Part shown: piece after piece, positions 14,861 through 24,109 of the stretch
How positions within the stretch are numbered: the first letter of the stretch is position 1
Layout of the letters: every line of letters starts with the position of its first letter
From: an uncultured Prevotellaceae bacterium
Lineage (GTDB): Bacteria > Bacteroidota > Bacteroidia > Bacteroidales > Bacteroidaceae
Direction of reading: 5' to 3'
Length of the DNA: 64,000 bases
Assembly (NCBI GenBank): GCA_900314755.1
Contig: OMWH01000001.1
Span: 1 to 64,000, forward strand
Position numbers and translations under genes: made by a program
Notes under the pieces: generated by a model
What the model saw: only the letters and a program-made list of their open reading frames with translations
What the model was told of the DNA's origin: nothing
Databases searched by the model: none

Positions 14861-16960
14861 TTATTTATTAGCATGAGCATAGAAGCGACGTGCAGCCTCT
14901 TCCTGTCGCGGCTGTGAGAAGTTGCTGACACGCTTCAGGTATCCGATGATGCGTGTCATATAGTCGACATTCTTAGAATGGCAGTGAGGACACTCTTTGA
15001 GGTAACGCTTGTCGATATGTCCGCAGTCATTGCAAACAGTGTTGGGGATATTGAACGTGAAGTAGTTACATCCCTCCTGTGCGGCAACCTTCAGCAGGTG
15101 GGCATACTGCTGCTTGCTGAGGTGCTCATCTAAGTTCATATGCAAAGCGGAACCACCAGTGAGGTGCTCGATATAGGGAGCGCCATGTAACTTAAACTTA
15201 TCGATGATGGTCAGAGAGTCGTCCTCTACCACATAGAAATAGCTGTTGTAGCAGTCACGTGGTACGAAATAGCCGTCCTCACGGTCCCACTTAGCATGCT
15301 TGACACCAACGTTCTCTGCAGGAATCATCTCACAGTTGAACATCACCTCCTTGCTACGATACTGCTTGTTGTACTTCTCCACCAGACCAAGAATACCCTG
15401 TACGAAGTGCAGATAGTCATCATTAGGTGTGATCTTCAGTCCCATAAACTCGGCAGCCTCTACCAGTCCGTTGATACCGATGGTCAGGTACTGGCGGTTG
15501 ATATTGATATAGCCTGCATCGAAGAGAGGCAGCATGCCATGCTCCTGTAACTCTTTCAAGTTCTCGTTGTAAGCCATCTGCACCTTGTGGCAGAGATCAA
15601 TGATACCGCCCAAGTACTCCAGATAGTCCATCTTATGGTTAACGGCATACTGGATGCAACGGTTCAGGTTGATGGTCAGCACACTCTTAGAACCTGTGGA
15701 TACACCGCCGGCACCCAGTGTGTAGCTGAATCCGTTGTCGGTAATCTCATTGCGCAGACGACAGCACGAACTCAGAGAGTCGGCATTATCACTCATATAG
15801 GTGAAGAACGAATGTCCCTCCGCATACATCTCAGCGGTGAAATCGCCCCATTCCTTATCCTTGCACTCACCATTCTCGTCTACCAGCAGCGCCATGGTCT
15901 CTACAGGGAAGGTCAGCAGGGTCTTGGTACGCTCCTGATTAAACCATTTCATGAAACGCTTCTGCAACCAGGAGAGTCCGTCCCAGTCGGGTTTCGAACC
16001 ATCGGGGAAATAGAACTCACCGAAGATACTCTCGAAATAATAGCGGTCATAGTAGGCGACATTCCAGAAGACAGCCTGGTAATTACGGGCACCAGTAGGC
16101 TGGTTCAAGGTATATACGATCTGCTCGAAATAGTCCGTGATGACCTTGTCCAGGGTACGCTTCTTCAGACTCATGTCCGCCTGCTCACTTGTGCGCTTGT
16201 AATAATCCAGTCCGTACTCCTTGCCCAGGAAATAGTTCATGTACATCAAGAACTCAGGAGTAGCACAAGCACCACTCAGCATACTGGACACCATGAATAC
16301 CATATTCACGAAACCACCACAGAAACTCTTGAGGTTGGTAGGAGCTGTGGAGTTACCACCAATGGAAATGGTACCGCCAATCAGCCAAGGATACATCGTG
16401 ATAGAGGCGCAGTAATTGGCGAGACTTGTCTCGTCGTTCTTATATATAAAATGGTGTGTCAGCTTGTCGATATACTCATCAGCGAGTTCTTTGCCATACA
16501 TCTTCTTGATGCGGTCAGTCAGCAGGCGACGGTTCAGACGGATGAAGTTAGATTTAGGTAACTCACCAATCAAAGTTGCAATGTTCTTGTGCTCCACGTT
16601 TGCATTTGCGTCATACTTTGAACCCGTTGCCGCATTCACGGAATCGCAATATTCTGACAAGAACTGTAACTTGGCAAGTGTCTCACGGTCCTCGGAATGA
16701 GCCTGGCGATACAGCATGAACGACTTAGCCACCTTGTAGTAGCCCTCACGCATCAAGGCTTCCTCCACCTGATTCTGGATATCCTCCACAGTGATGTCGT
16801 TGTGAATGTCTAAGCGGCTGAGAATCTTAGAGATAGCCCCAAGGTCAGTAGGTTGTTCCACACTGTCGAATGCTTTCAGGATAGCATTCATAATCTTGTC
16901 TAATGAGAACTGGTCTTTCGATCCGTCTCGTTTCGTGATGGTAAAGTTCTTAATCTCCAT
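14861..16960 (-). CDS. nrdD: Anaerobic ribonucleoside-triphosphate reductase (first copy)
   Basis: 699 aa class III reductase. N-terminal ATP-cone (KRDGSKDQFSLDKIMNAIL, ~1-90), catalytic barrel with SSCCRLRNEI and GAGGVSTGSKSVLTINLNR, a zinc site C-N-D-C...C-P-H-C near residue 650 and the C-terminal glycyl-radical segment TRIIGYLKRV. It makes dNTPs without oxygen, activated by the following nrdG. It is far from the second NrdD (37106) in sequence and is probably a different subclass. The leader carries twin palindromes at 17001-17069 downstream of the promoter, suggesting regulated expression. Confidence 0.95.
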   Translation of the reverse strand: MEIKNFTITKRDGSKDQFSLDKIMNAILKAFDSVEQPTDLGAISKILSRLDIHNDITVEDIQNQVEEALMREGYYKVAKSFMLYRQAHSEDRETLAKLQFLSEYCDSVNAATGSKYDANANVEHKNIATLIGELPKSNFIRLNRRLLTDRIKKMYGKELADEYIDKLTHHFIYKNDETSLANYCASITMYPWLIGGTISIGGNSTAPTNLKSFCGGFVNMVFMVSSMLSGACATPEFLMYMNYFLGKEYGLDYYKRTSEQADMSLKKRTLDKVITDYFEQIVYTLNQPTGARNYQAVFWNVAYYDRYYFESIFGEFYFPDGSKPDWDGLSWLQKRFMKWFNQERTKTLLTFPVETMALLVDENGECKDKEWGDFTAEMYAEGHSFFTYMSDNADSLSSCCRLRNEITDNGFSYTLGAGGVSTGSKSVLTINLNRCIQYAVNHKMDYLEYLGGIIDLCHKVQMAYNENLKELQEHGMLPLFDAGYININRQYLTIGINGLVEAAEFMGLKITPNDDYLHFVQGILGLVEKYNKQYRSKEVMFNCEMIPAENVGVKHAKWDREDGYFVPRDCYNSYFYVVEDDSLTIIDKFKLHGAPYIEHLTGGSALHMNLDEHLSKQQYAHLLKVAAQEGCNYFTFNIPNTVCNDCGHIDKRYLKECPHCHSKNVDYMTRIIGYLKRVSNFSQPRQEEAARRFYAHANK

Positions 16961-17000
16961 TGTTATATATTTTATTAAGTTTTTAATTGTCTCAGTTGAC

Positions 17001-17069
17001 GGAAAAGTTTTCCGTTTTGGATAACTTTTTTATTTTTCGAATTCAAAAAGTTTTCCGTTTTGGAAAACC
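17001..17069 (-). promoter_or_regulatory. Twin palindromic operator in the nrdD leader
   Basis: Two copies of AGTTTTCCGTTTTGGA, 45 bp apart, each in a palindromic setting (GGAAAAGTTTTCC; TTTTCCGTTTTGGAAAA). Both lie between the -7 box and the nrdD start, where a bound repressor would block transcription. Confidence 0.5.
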
Positions 17070-17080
17070 GAATCCGGTTG

Positions 17081-17111
17081 CAAAGATAATAAATTTCCTG
17101 AATATTGTCAA
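17081..17111 (-). promoter_or_regulatory. Promoter of nrdD (first copy)
   Basis: Minus strand TTG (17109-17111), 20 bp, TATCTTTG (17081-17088). Confidence 0.75.
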
Positions 17112-17172
17112 TAGATAATCTCTAAAAAAATATAAATGTCTATCATTTTTATATTATTCTACTTTTTATTCG

Positions 17173-17180
17173 TACCTTTG
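17173..17180 (+). promoter_or_regulatory. -7 box of the DEAD-box helicase gene
   Basis: TACCTTTG preceded by TTATTCG and followed by CACCCG, 25 nt before the TTG start. Confidence 0.7.
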
Positions 17181-17205
17181 CACCCGTATTAATAAAGGTA
17201 GTAGA

Positions 17206-19080
17206 TTGAAGACATTTGAAGAGTTAGGCGTTTGCGAAGAGATTCGTCACGCCATTGAGGATATGGGTTTCGTACAACCCATGCCCGTCCAGGAGGAAGT
17301 TATCCCTTATTTACTTGGTAATCAGAATGATGTTATCGCCCTTGCCCAGACAGGAACAGGTAAGACGGCGGCATTTGGTATTCCTGTCTTGCAGAAGATA
17401 GCCTCCATGCCACGTCCCCAGATGGGAGAGATAGGAAGAGGACTGCCACACGCCCTCATACTTGCACCTACCCGTGAGTTATGTCTGCAAATTGCCGACG
17501 ACCTGCGCGATTTCTCCAAGTATCTTGAGGGAGTGCATATCGAGGCAGTGTATGGTGGCGCATCCATTGAGCAGCAGATCCGTGCATTGCGGAAAGGTGT
17601 TCAGGTGATCGTGGCAACACCAGGCAGATTGATAGATTTGATGAACCGTGGGGTTGCCAAGTTAGACGATGTGTATAATGTGGTTCTTGATGAGGCTGAT
17701 GAGATGCTGAATATGGGCTTCTCCGAGAGCATTGACGCTATCTTGGAGGGAGTGCCCGCAGAGCGCAACACGTTGCTCTTCTCTGCGACGATGAGCAAGG
17801 AGATAGAACGCATCGCCAAAGGTTATCTGCATGACTATAAAGAAATCGTGGTAGGAAGTCGCAACGAGGGTGCAGAGCATGTGAACCACATCTATTATAT
17901 GGTGAATGCCAAGGACAAATACCTTGCCTTGAAGCGGTTGGTAGACTATTATCCCCGCATCTTCGCCATTATATTCTGCCGTACGAAGCTGGAGACACAG
18001 GAGGTTGCCGACAAGCTGATTCGCGATGGGTATAATGCTGAGGCGCTGCATGGTGACCTGTCGCAGCAGCAGCGTGACCTGACGATGCAGAAGTTCCGCC
18101 AGCATACCGTTCAGTTGCTGGTTGCCACCGATGTGGCAGCACGTGGGTTGGATGTAGATGATCTGACACATGTCATCAACTACGGGCTACCTGACGATAT
18201 TGAGAACTATACCCACCGTTCCGGTCGTACCGGTCGTGCTGGTAAGAAAGGAACATCTCTCAGCATCGTTCACTCTCGTGAGAAGCATAAGATCCGCAAT
18301 ATCGAGAAAGAGATTGGCAAGGATTTCGAGGAGGGTAAGATTCCTACTGCTGAGGAGATTTGCAAGAAACAGCTCTACAAGGTGATGGACCAGATTGTCA
18401 AGGCGGATGTCGACGAGGAGCAGATAGCTCCCTTCATGCAGGACATCGACCGTTACTTTGAGTATATCGACAAGGAAGACCTTATCAAGAAGATAGTTTC
18501 CATGGAGTTCGGTCGCTTCCTTGCCTACTATGCTGATGCCCCGGAGATAGAACCTGTCGGCAGCAAGCGGGAGCGGGGTGAGAAACGGGAGCGTGGCAAG
18601 CGGGGTGAGAAACGCAGTAACAGTTCCCGTAAGACAGAGGCAGGTTACCGCCGGTTGTTCATCAACTTAGGTAAGAAAGACGGTTTCTATCCTGGTGAGC
18701 TGATGCAGTTCCTGAATAAGAACGTAAAAGGACATGTCGAGGTAGGACATATCGACCTGCTGACTACTATGTCCTATTTCGAGGTTCCTGAGGAGGATGC
18801 CCCTCGTGTGATGAAATATGTGAATGGGCAGAGCTACAAAGGCAGGGATGTCCGTTGCAACGATGCCGAGGAGGGTGGAACTAAGGGGACTAGGGAAATT
18901 AGGAAAACTAGGAGTGCTAGGAATACTAGAGAAACTAGAGCCCCCAAAGAAACCAAGAAGCACTACTCCAAGGATGAGTGGATGCAGTTCCTCAATCCCA
19001 AGTCAATGAAACTCAAAGGGGATGTCCCTGACTTCAGCGAGGAAGGCTGGGCTGTCCGCAAACCAAGGAAAAAGAAATAA
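17206..19080 (+). CDS. DEAD-box RNA helicase
   Basis: 624 aa from a TTG start (MKTFEELGV), the position expected for the family; no ATG fits. Motifs in order: Q-motif QPMPVQEEVIP, AQTGTGKT, PTRELCLQI, TPGRLIDL, VLDEADEML, LFSATM, then LVATDVAARGLDV and HRSGRTGRAGKKG. A C-terminal RNA-binding domain of DbpA/CsdA type (RRLFINLGKKDGFYPGELMQ) sits at ~475-550. The flanking basic linkers are repetitive: REKRERGKRGEKR before and a 9-bp DNA repeat (18878-18940) after it. Likely acts in ribosome assembly or cold adaptation. A strong bidirectional terminator follows. Confidence 0.95.
   Translation: MKTFEELGVCEEIRHAIEDMGFVQPMPVQEEVIPYLLGNQNDVIALAQTGTGKTAAFGIPVLQKIASMPRPQMGEIGRGLPHALILAPTRELCLQIADDLRDFSKYLEGVHIEAVYGGASIEQQIRALRKGVQVIVATPGRLIDLMNRGVAKLDDVYNVVLDEADEMLNMGFSESIDAILEGVPAERNTLLFSATMSKEIERIAKGYLHDYKEIVVGSRNEGAEHVNHIYYMVNAKDKYLALKRLVDYYPRIFAIIFCRTKLETQEVADKLIRDGYNAEALHGDLSQQQRDLTMQKFRQHTVQLLVATDVAARGLDVDDLTHVINYGLPDDIENYTHRSGRTGRAGKKGTSLSIVHSREKHKIRNIEKEIGKDFEEGKIPTAEEICKKQLYKVMDQIVKADVDEEQIAPFMQDIDRYFEYIDKEDLIKKIVSMEFGRFLAYYADAPEIEPVGSKRERGEKRERGKRGEKRSNSSRKTEAGYRRLFINLGKKDGFYPGELMQFLNKNVKGHVEVGHIDLLTTMSYFEVPEEDAPRVMKYVNGQSYKGRDVRCNDAEEGGTKGTREIRKTRSARNTRETRAPKETKKHYSKDEWMQFLNPKSMKLKGDVPDFSEEGWAVRKPRKKK
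18878..18940 (+). repeat. Nonanucleotide tandem repeat in the helicase C-terminal linker
   Basis: Seven degenerate 9-bp units around AAACTAGGA (e.g. GGACTAGGG, AAATTAGGA, ATACTAGAG) encode a Thr/Arg-rich linker with period 3 residues. Confidence 0.85.
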
Positions 19081-19083
19081 ACG

Positions 19084-19120
19084 AAAAAACCTGATACCAA
19101 AATTAGGTATCAGGTTTTTT
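19084..19120. terminator. Bidirectional terminator between helicase and S46 peptidase
   Basis: AAAAAACCTGATACC pairs perfectly with GGTATCAGGTTTTTT around AAAATTA. Confidence 0.95.
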
Positions 19121-19121
19121 A

Positions 19122-21236
19122 TTATTGTATATCCATCTCTTGCAACAACCTGTCGGCATGCCCCCATTTATCCATCATATAGAGCATGAAGCGCACGTCG
19201 ACATTGATGGTACGAGCCAACTGACGGTCGAAGAAGATATCGCTCGACAGACTGTCCCAGTTGCCGTCGAAGGCAAGACCGAGCAGTTCTCCCTTATTAT
19301 TAAAGATAGGTGAGCCGGAGTTACCACCAGTGATGTCGTTGTTGGAGAGGAAACAGAGCTGCAGCGTTCCTGTCAGTTTATCGGCATATTTTCCATAGTC
19401 CTTGCTGGACAGCAGCTCATGCATCACCGGTTCTGCGAAATACTCGAAGTTCTCGTCAGCCTTCTGCATCTTCTCCCACAGGCTGCGTGCCGTGGTATAG
19501 TAGCCGGAGGGGCGACCGCCGAGGGTATACTCCCCAACCTGTCCGTAGGTCATACGCATGGTGAAGTTGGCATCAGAGTAGTTAGGCAGGTCCTGTTCCA
19601 TCCTCAGTTTGGCGGCACAGAGATATTTCTCCTGTTCCAGGATATCGAGAGTAAGCTGCTTGCGGTCCGCATTGATCTGTGCAAACAGTTCCGTGAGGTC
19701 GAGTCCATACTGCACGCCCAGGTCTTTGTGATAACTCTTCTTGTTGAAATAGATCGGTTTGCCGTTCTTCATGAGCATAGACTTTTGGTAGAGTGCGTCA
19801 ACGTATGCGGCATAGTCACCATGGAACTTCTCGTCGATGGTCTTGTAGAAAGCAGGGATATAGTTGGCGTTCATCACCTGTTTCCGGTAGTTCTTCATCA
19901 GTGCGGCAAGCATCTCCTTGTCTGTCGCCTCGTCCCATTCCTTACTATTATCCTCAAACTCGTAATATTGCTTCTTGGGTTTGTCCTTAGGACCCTTCAC
20001 CTCCATGCCCCAGTTGCTCTTCCAAGCACGGGATGTCAGCTGGTCCTGCAGGAAGAATGTCTCTATGAACAAGGTGCGGATGCGGGTCAGTGCGAGTCGT
20101 TTCTGGTAGAGCTCTGCCATCTTGTCGAAGTCAAGCTGTCCTTTCAGATAGCCTGTCTCGTTCTGCCATCGTCTCAGTTTCATCTCAAAATCCTGTTTCT
20201 GCTGGATGAGCCCGATGGAGTCGATACATTTGTTCATACCCATTGAGTTCTTCCAGTAGTTAGAGCTGTTAGCATATTTAGAGTCGTATTTGATGCGGAC
20301 AGCCTCGTCGGCACGCATGTGACGCAGCATGATCTCCTGCTTAACACCACGAACCTGTACACGAGGAGCATTCATCGCGTCACGACGCTCTTTGATGCCA
20401 TAGCTGCTGAGGTAACGGCTGGTAGAGCCGGGGTAACCCATAATCATGGCGAAGTCACCGGGCTTATAGCCGTCCATCGACACCTTTGCCCATGACTTCG
20501 GGTGATAGGGTACGTTATCTTTTGAATATTTGGCTGGACCATTCGTCTTGGGGTCGGCATAGATGCGGAACACACTATAGTCACAGGTCTGGCGCGGCCA
20601 CATCCAGTTGTCGGTCTCACCACCAAACTTACCCATCGACTTAGGAACGGCGAACACCAGGCGGACGTCCTCGAAGTCGCGGTAGGTCGTCATGTAGTAT
20701 TTGTTACCCTCATAGAAAGGCAGCACTTCCACACGCAGGGTAGAGTCCTGCTGGCGGATGGCTTTCTGCCACACGTTCTGGATAGAGTCCACGAAAGCCT
20801 CCGTATTCTCTAACGAGAGGGTATCGATGCCCAACGCTTTCAGACTGTCCGTCACATCTTTCTGCTCGACCATGAAGCTAACGAACAAGTCCTCGTTGGG
20901 CAGTTCCTCGTTATAGCTCTTGGCAACAAAACCGTTCAGCATATAGTCGTGCTCGACAGTAGAGTGTCTGCGGATGCACTCAAAACCGCAATGGTGGTTC
21001 GTGAATACCAGTCCGTCGGGTGATACCACTACTCCTGAGCAGTAGCCACCGAAATTAATGACGGCGTTCTTCACCGCATTGTCACTCTGGTAGAGCTGTT
21101 CCTGCGGCAGTTGGAATCCATACTGCTTCATCTGGCCGTAGACGGCAGTAGGCAGGTTGTAGAGTGTCCACATGCCTTCGTCGGCATGGGCTCCTAAGGA
21201 GCAAAGACACATCAGGCTAAATAATAACTTCTTCAT
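19122..21236 (-). CDS. S46 family dipeptidyl-peptidase (DPP7-like)
   Basis: 704 aa with signal peptide (LLFSLMCLCSLGAHA), typical length for periplasmic S46 exopeptidases that free dipeptides from peptide N-termini. Catalytic His region VFTNHHCGFECI at ~78-88; Ser region TGGNSGSPIFNNKGELLGL near 640, then AFDGNWDSLSSDI. The Gly in A-F-D-G-N-W is the residue I associate with DPP7 (hydrophobic P1), against Arg in the acidic-specific DPP11; that assignment is from memory. Supports peptide fermentation. Last gene of a minus-strand run with a flippase (3 nt upstream). Confidence 0.93.
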   Translation of the reverse strand: MKKLLFSLMCLCSLGAHADEGMWTLYNLPTAVYGQMKQYGFQLPQEQLYQSDNAVKNAVINFGGYCSGVVVSPDGLVFTNHHCGFECIRRHSTVEHDYMLNGFVAKSYNEELPNEDLFVSFMVEQKDVTDSLKALGIDTLSLENTEAFVDSIQNVWQKAIRQQDSTLRVEVLPFYEGNKYYMTTYRDFEDVRLVFAVPKSMGKFGGETDNWMWPRQTCDYSVFRIYADPKTNGPAKYSKDNVPYHPKSWAKVSMDGYKPGDFAMIMGYPGSTSRYLSSYGIKERRDAMNAPRVQVRGVKQEIMLRHMRADEAVRIKYDSKYANSSNYWKNSMGMNKCIDSIGLIQQKQDFEMKLRRWQNETGYLKGQLDFDKMAELYQKRLALTRIRTLFIETFFLQDQLTSRAWKSNWGMEVKGPKDKPKKQYYEFEDNSKEWDEATDKEMLAALMKNYRKQVMNANYIPAFYKTIDEKFHGDYAAYVDALYQKSMLMKNGKPIYFNKKSYHKDLGVQYGLDLTELFAQINADRKQLTLDILEQEKYLCAAKLRMEQDLPNYSDANFTMRMTYGQVGEYTLGGRPSGYYTTARSLWEKMQKADENFEYFAEPVMHELLSSKDYGKYADKLTGTLQLCFLSNNDITGGNSGSPIFNNKGELLGLAFDGNWDSLSSDIFFDRQLARTINVDVRFMLYMMDKWGHADRLLQEMDIQ

Positions 21237-21239
21237 ATC

Positions 21240-22688
21240 TTATTTCTTAAAATATTTTCCGACAACAGGCAGACTGCTCAACGGCAGGTCTTGCTTGATG
21301 ATAAAAGCGACAAAGCTGATGATCCAGCCTGTATTGATAAGTATATTCACCCATGTAGAGTCATTATGACTTCTTCCAAAAAACATCATGGCTGTGATGA
21401 TAGCGGCAAGGAAGACGTAGTTGAGAATGTCCTTCAACGGATAGTCGATGGGGTAGTATTTCTGTCCTACGACATACGAGATGACCATGGCGGTGCCATA
21501 GCCTGCGAAACCACCCCATGCACATGCCATATAACCGTATTTGGGTACGAAGATGACATTGACAGCCAGCAATACCGCCACACCGATACCTGAGAAGATG
21601 GCACCCCAGATAGTCTTGTCGATGAGCTTATACCAGAACGACAGGTTGAAATAGACACCCATCATGATCTCTGCCGCCATGACGATAGGTATCACGCGAA
21701 GCCCTATCCAGTAATCGGCACCGATAATGTATTTCAGAATATCCAGATAGCCCACCACTATCAGGAAGGCTAGCAGGGTGAAGATGATGAAGTATTTCAT
21801 CGCCTTGGCATACATCTCGTGCGAATCCTTGTCCTTTACTCCTGCGAAGACGATAGGCTCGTAGGCGAAACGGAACGCCTGTGTGATCATTGCCATAATC
21901 ATGGCAATCTTCGAGCAGGCTCCATAGATACCCAATTGTGTCTGCATGTCCTCACCTGGATAGAGGTAGGGGAACAGCATCTTGTCGGCTGTCTGGTTGA
22001 GGATGCCTGCGATACCCAAGACGAGGATGGGCCATGAGTAGCTGAGCATGGTGCGCAGCAACTGCTTGTCGAGTTTCCATCGGAAACCGGTATACTCTGT
22101 GATCAGACAAAGGGCAAGCATCACCGTACATACCAGGTTGATATAGAACGCATAGCCCACGTCCTTGCCGTCCATGAAATAGAAATAGATGAGGTTCAGC
22201 AGGATGCTCACCACGATGTTCAGCAGTTTGAGTGCCGCAAACTTCACCGCTTTCTTCTGTTGGCGGAGGTGGGCAAAGGGGATACACAGGAAGGCGTCAA
22301 TGGCAACGGTGACTGCCATCACACCGACATAATCAGGATGATCGCCATAGCCCATCGCCTGACTGATAGGTGAGAGGAACAGCATGACCAATGCCGCGAA
22401 AGCCAGTGTCACAGTACCCACGCTGATGAGGGTAGTGCCATAGACCGTCTCAGAGTCTGTGTGTGTCTTGTTGGTAAAGCGGAAATAGGTGGTCTCCATA
22501 CCGAAGGTCAGCAGTACGAGGACCAGTGCCACATAGGCATAGATGTTCGTAATAATACCATAGCCTCCGCTGGCTGCTGACAGCTGTGCGGTATAGAGGG
22601 GCACCAGCAGGTAGTTCAGAAAGCGTCCTATGATGCTGGAGAGCCCGTAAATGGCTGTGTCTTTAAAAATAGTTGCGAGTTTTCCCAT
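21240..22688 (-). CDS. Oligosaccharide flippase family (MOP superfamily) protein
   Basis: 482 aa with about 12-14 hydrophobic helices, starting TAIYGLSSIIGRFLNYLLVP, the typical N-terminus of Wzx/polysaccharide-export flippases, then TFGMETTYFRF. Probably moves a lipid-linked glycan across the inner membrane. No glycosyltransferase genes are adjacent, so the substrate is unknown; a lone flippase next to peptidase genes is seen in Bacteroidales. Short ATTTCGA-type repeats separate it from the upstream gene. Confidence 0.88.
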   Translation of the reverse strand: MGKLATIFKDTAIYGLSSIIGRFLNYLLVPLYTAQLSAASGGYGIITNIYAYVALVLVLLTFGMETTYFRFTNKTHTDSETVYGTTLISVGTVTLAFAALVMLFLSPISQAMGYGDHPDYVGVMAVTVAIDAFLCIPFAHLRQQKKAVKFAALKLLNIVVSILLNLIYFYFMDGKDVGYAFYINLVCTVMLALCLITEYTGFRWKLDKQLLRTMLSYSWPILVLGIAGILNQTADKMLFPYLYPGEDMQTQLGIYGACSKIAMIMAMITQAFRFAYEPIVFAGVKDKDSHEMYAKAMKYFIIFTLLAFLIVVGYLDILKYIIGADYWIGLRVIPIVMAAEIMMGVYFNLSFWYKLIDKTIWGAIFSGIGVAVLLAVNVIFVPKYGYMACAWGGFAGYGTAMVISYVVGQKYYPIDYPLKDILNYVFLAAIITAMMFFGRSHNDSTWVNILINTGWIISFVAFIIKQDLPLSSLPVVGKYFKK

Positions 22689-22691
22689 ATT

Positions 22692-22735
22692 TTGTTATTT
22701 CGATATTCCAAATTTCGACATTTCGAATTTCGACA
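22692..22735. repeat. ATTTCGA short repeat between two minus-strand genes
   Basis: ATTTCGATATTCC, AATTTCGACATTTCG and AATTTCGACAT follow one another; a similar ATTTCGATATTTCGACAT tract lies at 43036-43060 upstream of another gene. Confidence 0.6.
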
Positions 22736-23968
22736 TCACCCAAAGAATAAATAGCATATCGCTATCGCAGCGATGATACCTGCCAGGTCGGCTATCAAGC
22801 CGCAGGCAACGGCATGGCGGGTCTTGGCAATACCCACCGAGCCGAAGTAAACGGCAAGGATATAGAACGTGGTATCGGTAGAGCCTTGGAAGACGCATGA
22901 CAGTCTGCCTACAAAGCTGTCAGCACCGTAGGTCGTCATGGCATCGACCATCATACCTCTCGCACCGCTGCCCGACAGGGGTTTCATCAGTGCTGTAGGC
23001 ATGGCATCCACCCATTGTGCGTTGGCACCTGTCAATTCCACACACCGCCGCATGCCGCCTATCAACATGTCCATCGCACCAGAGGCACGGAACACACCGA
23101 TACCCACGAGGATAGCGACGAGGTAGGGGATGATGCGGACGGCAGTCTGGAAACCGTCTTTTGCTCCTTCGATGAAGGCATCGTAGACATTCACTTTCTT
23201 CCGCACTCCTGCGGCAATGAAGGCGACGATGATTACCATCAGCAGGATATTGGCGACGGTGGTACTCACCTTGTTCATCGACTCACTGTCTAACTGGGAG
23301 AAGCCCCAGATGATACCTGCCACCACAGCACAGGCTCCTCCTAAGGTGAGCAGCAGGGTGCGGTTCAGCAGGTTGATATGCTGGAAGAGTGAGGTGACGA
23401 TGATACCTGCCAGTGTCGAGAAGAAGGTGGCAAGCAGAATGGGGATGAAGATATCCGTTGGCTGTGCTGCTCCCATCTGCACACGGTATACCATGATAGA
23501 GACGGGGATGAGGGTCAGTCCACTGGTGTTCAGCACCAGGAACATGATCATCGGGTTCCATGCCGTGTCTTTTTGGGGGTTGAGTTCCTGCATCTGCTCC
23601 ATCGCCTTCAGACCAAGGGGTGTAGCAGCATTATCGAGTCCCAGCATGTTGGCTGCGATATTCATAAAGATAGAGCCCGTGACAGGATGCCCCTTAGGAA
23701 TCTCGGGAAACAGTTTCGTGAACACGGGGGACAGCAGACGGGCGAGGAAATTGACCACACCACCTTTCTCACCTACTTTCATCACCCCCAGCCACAGTGC
23801 CAGCACTCCGGTAAGACCTAATGAGATTTCAAATGCGGTCTTTGATGACGAGAACGTAGAGTCCATCATTGCGGGGAACACTTCCAGGTCCCCGAAAAAT
23901 ATCAGCTTCACCAATGCTATCACAAAGGCAAGCAGGAAAAAAGCGACCCAAATATAATTCAATACCAT
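22736..23968 (-). CDS. Gate/nucleoside-recognition domain membrane protein (SpmA-SpmB-like fusion)
   Basis: 410 aa polytopic protein. Two Gate domains: the first has SLGLTGVLALWLGVMKVGEK and NMLGLDNAATPLGLKAMEQM, the SpmA-type signature; the second has IIPYLVAILVGIGVFRASGAM and MKPLSGSGARGMMVDAM, the SpmB type. In spore formers these are separate proteins; here they are fused and the organism is not expected to sporulate, so the role (possibly small-molecule transport) is open. Transcribed from the conserved promoter module at 24026-24065. Confidence 0.9.
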   Translation of the reverse strand: MVLNYIWVAFFLLAFVIALVKLIFFGDLEVFPAMMDSTFSSSKTAFEISLGLTGVLALWLGVMKVGEKGGVVNFLARLLSPVFTKLFPEIPKGHPVTGSIFMNIAANMLGLDNAATPLGLKAMEQMQELNPQKDTAWNPMIMFLVLNTSGLTLIPVSIMVYRVQMGAAQPTDIFIPILLATFFSTLAGIIVTSLFQHINLLNRTLLLTLGGACAVVAGIIWGFSQLDSESMNKVSTTVANILLMVIIVAFIAAGVRKKVNVYDAFIEGAKDGFQTAVRIIPYLVAILVGIGVFRASGAMDMLIGGMRRCVELTGANAQWVDAMPTALMKPLSGSGARGMMVDAMTTYGADSFVGRLSCVFQGSTDTTFYILAVYFGSVGIAKTRHAVACGLIADLAGIIAAIAICYLFFG

Positions 23969-24025
23969 AGTTTATTTTTTAAGAGGTGTGGTAACTGTCA
24001 ATTTTCCTTTCGTCGTCTTGCATTC

Positions 24026-24065
24026 TGCAAAGGTACGAATAAGTGAGTAAAGAACAAAATAAATT
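24026..24065 (-). promoter_or_regulatory. Conserved promoter module, copy C
   Basis: Minus strand: TTTATTTTGTTCTTTACTC then ACTTATTCGTACCTTTGCA, with -7 box TACCTTTG at 24028-24035. Nearly identical to copy A (33826-33863) and similar to copy B (29885-29920), far beyond the core promoter elements. Confidence 0.8.
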
Positions 24066-24109
24066 CATTTATTTTTTCTTTTATCTCCTATACTCCATAG
24101 TAATATCTC

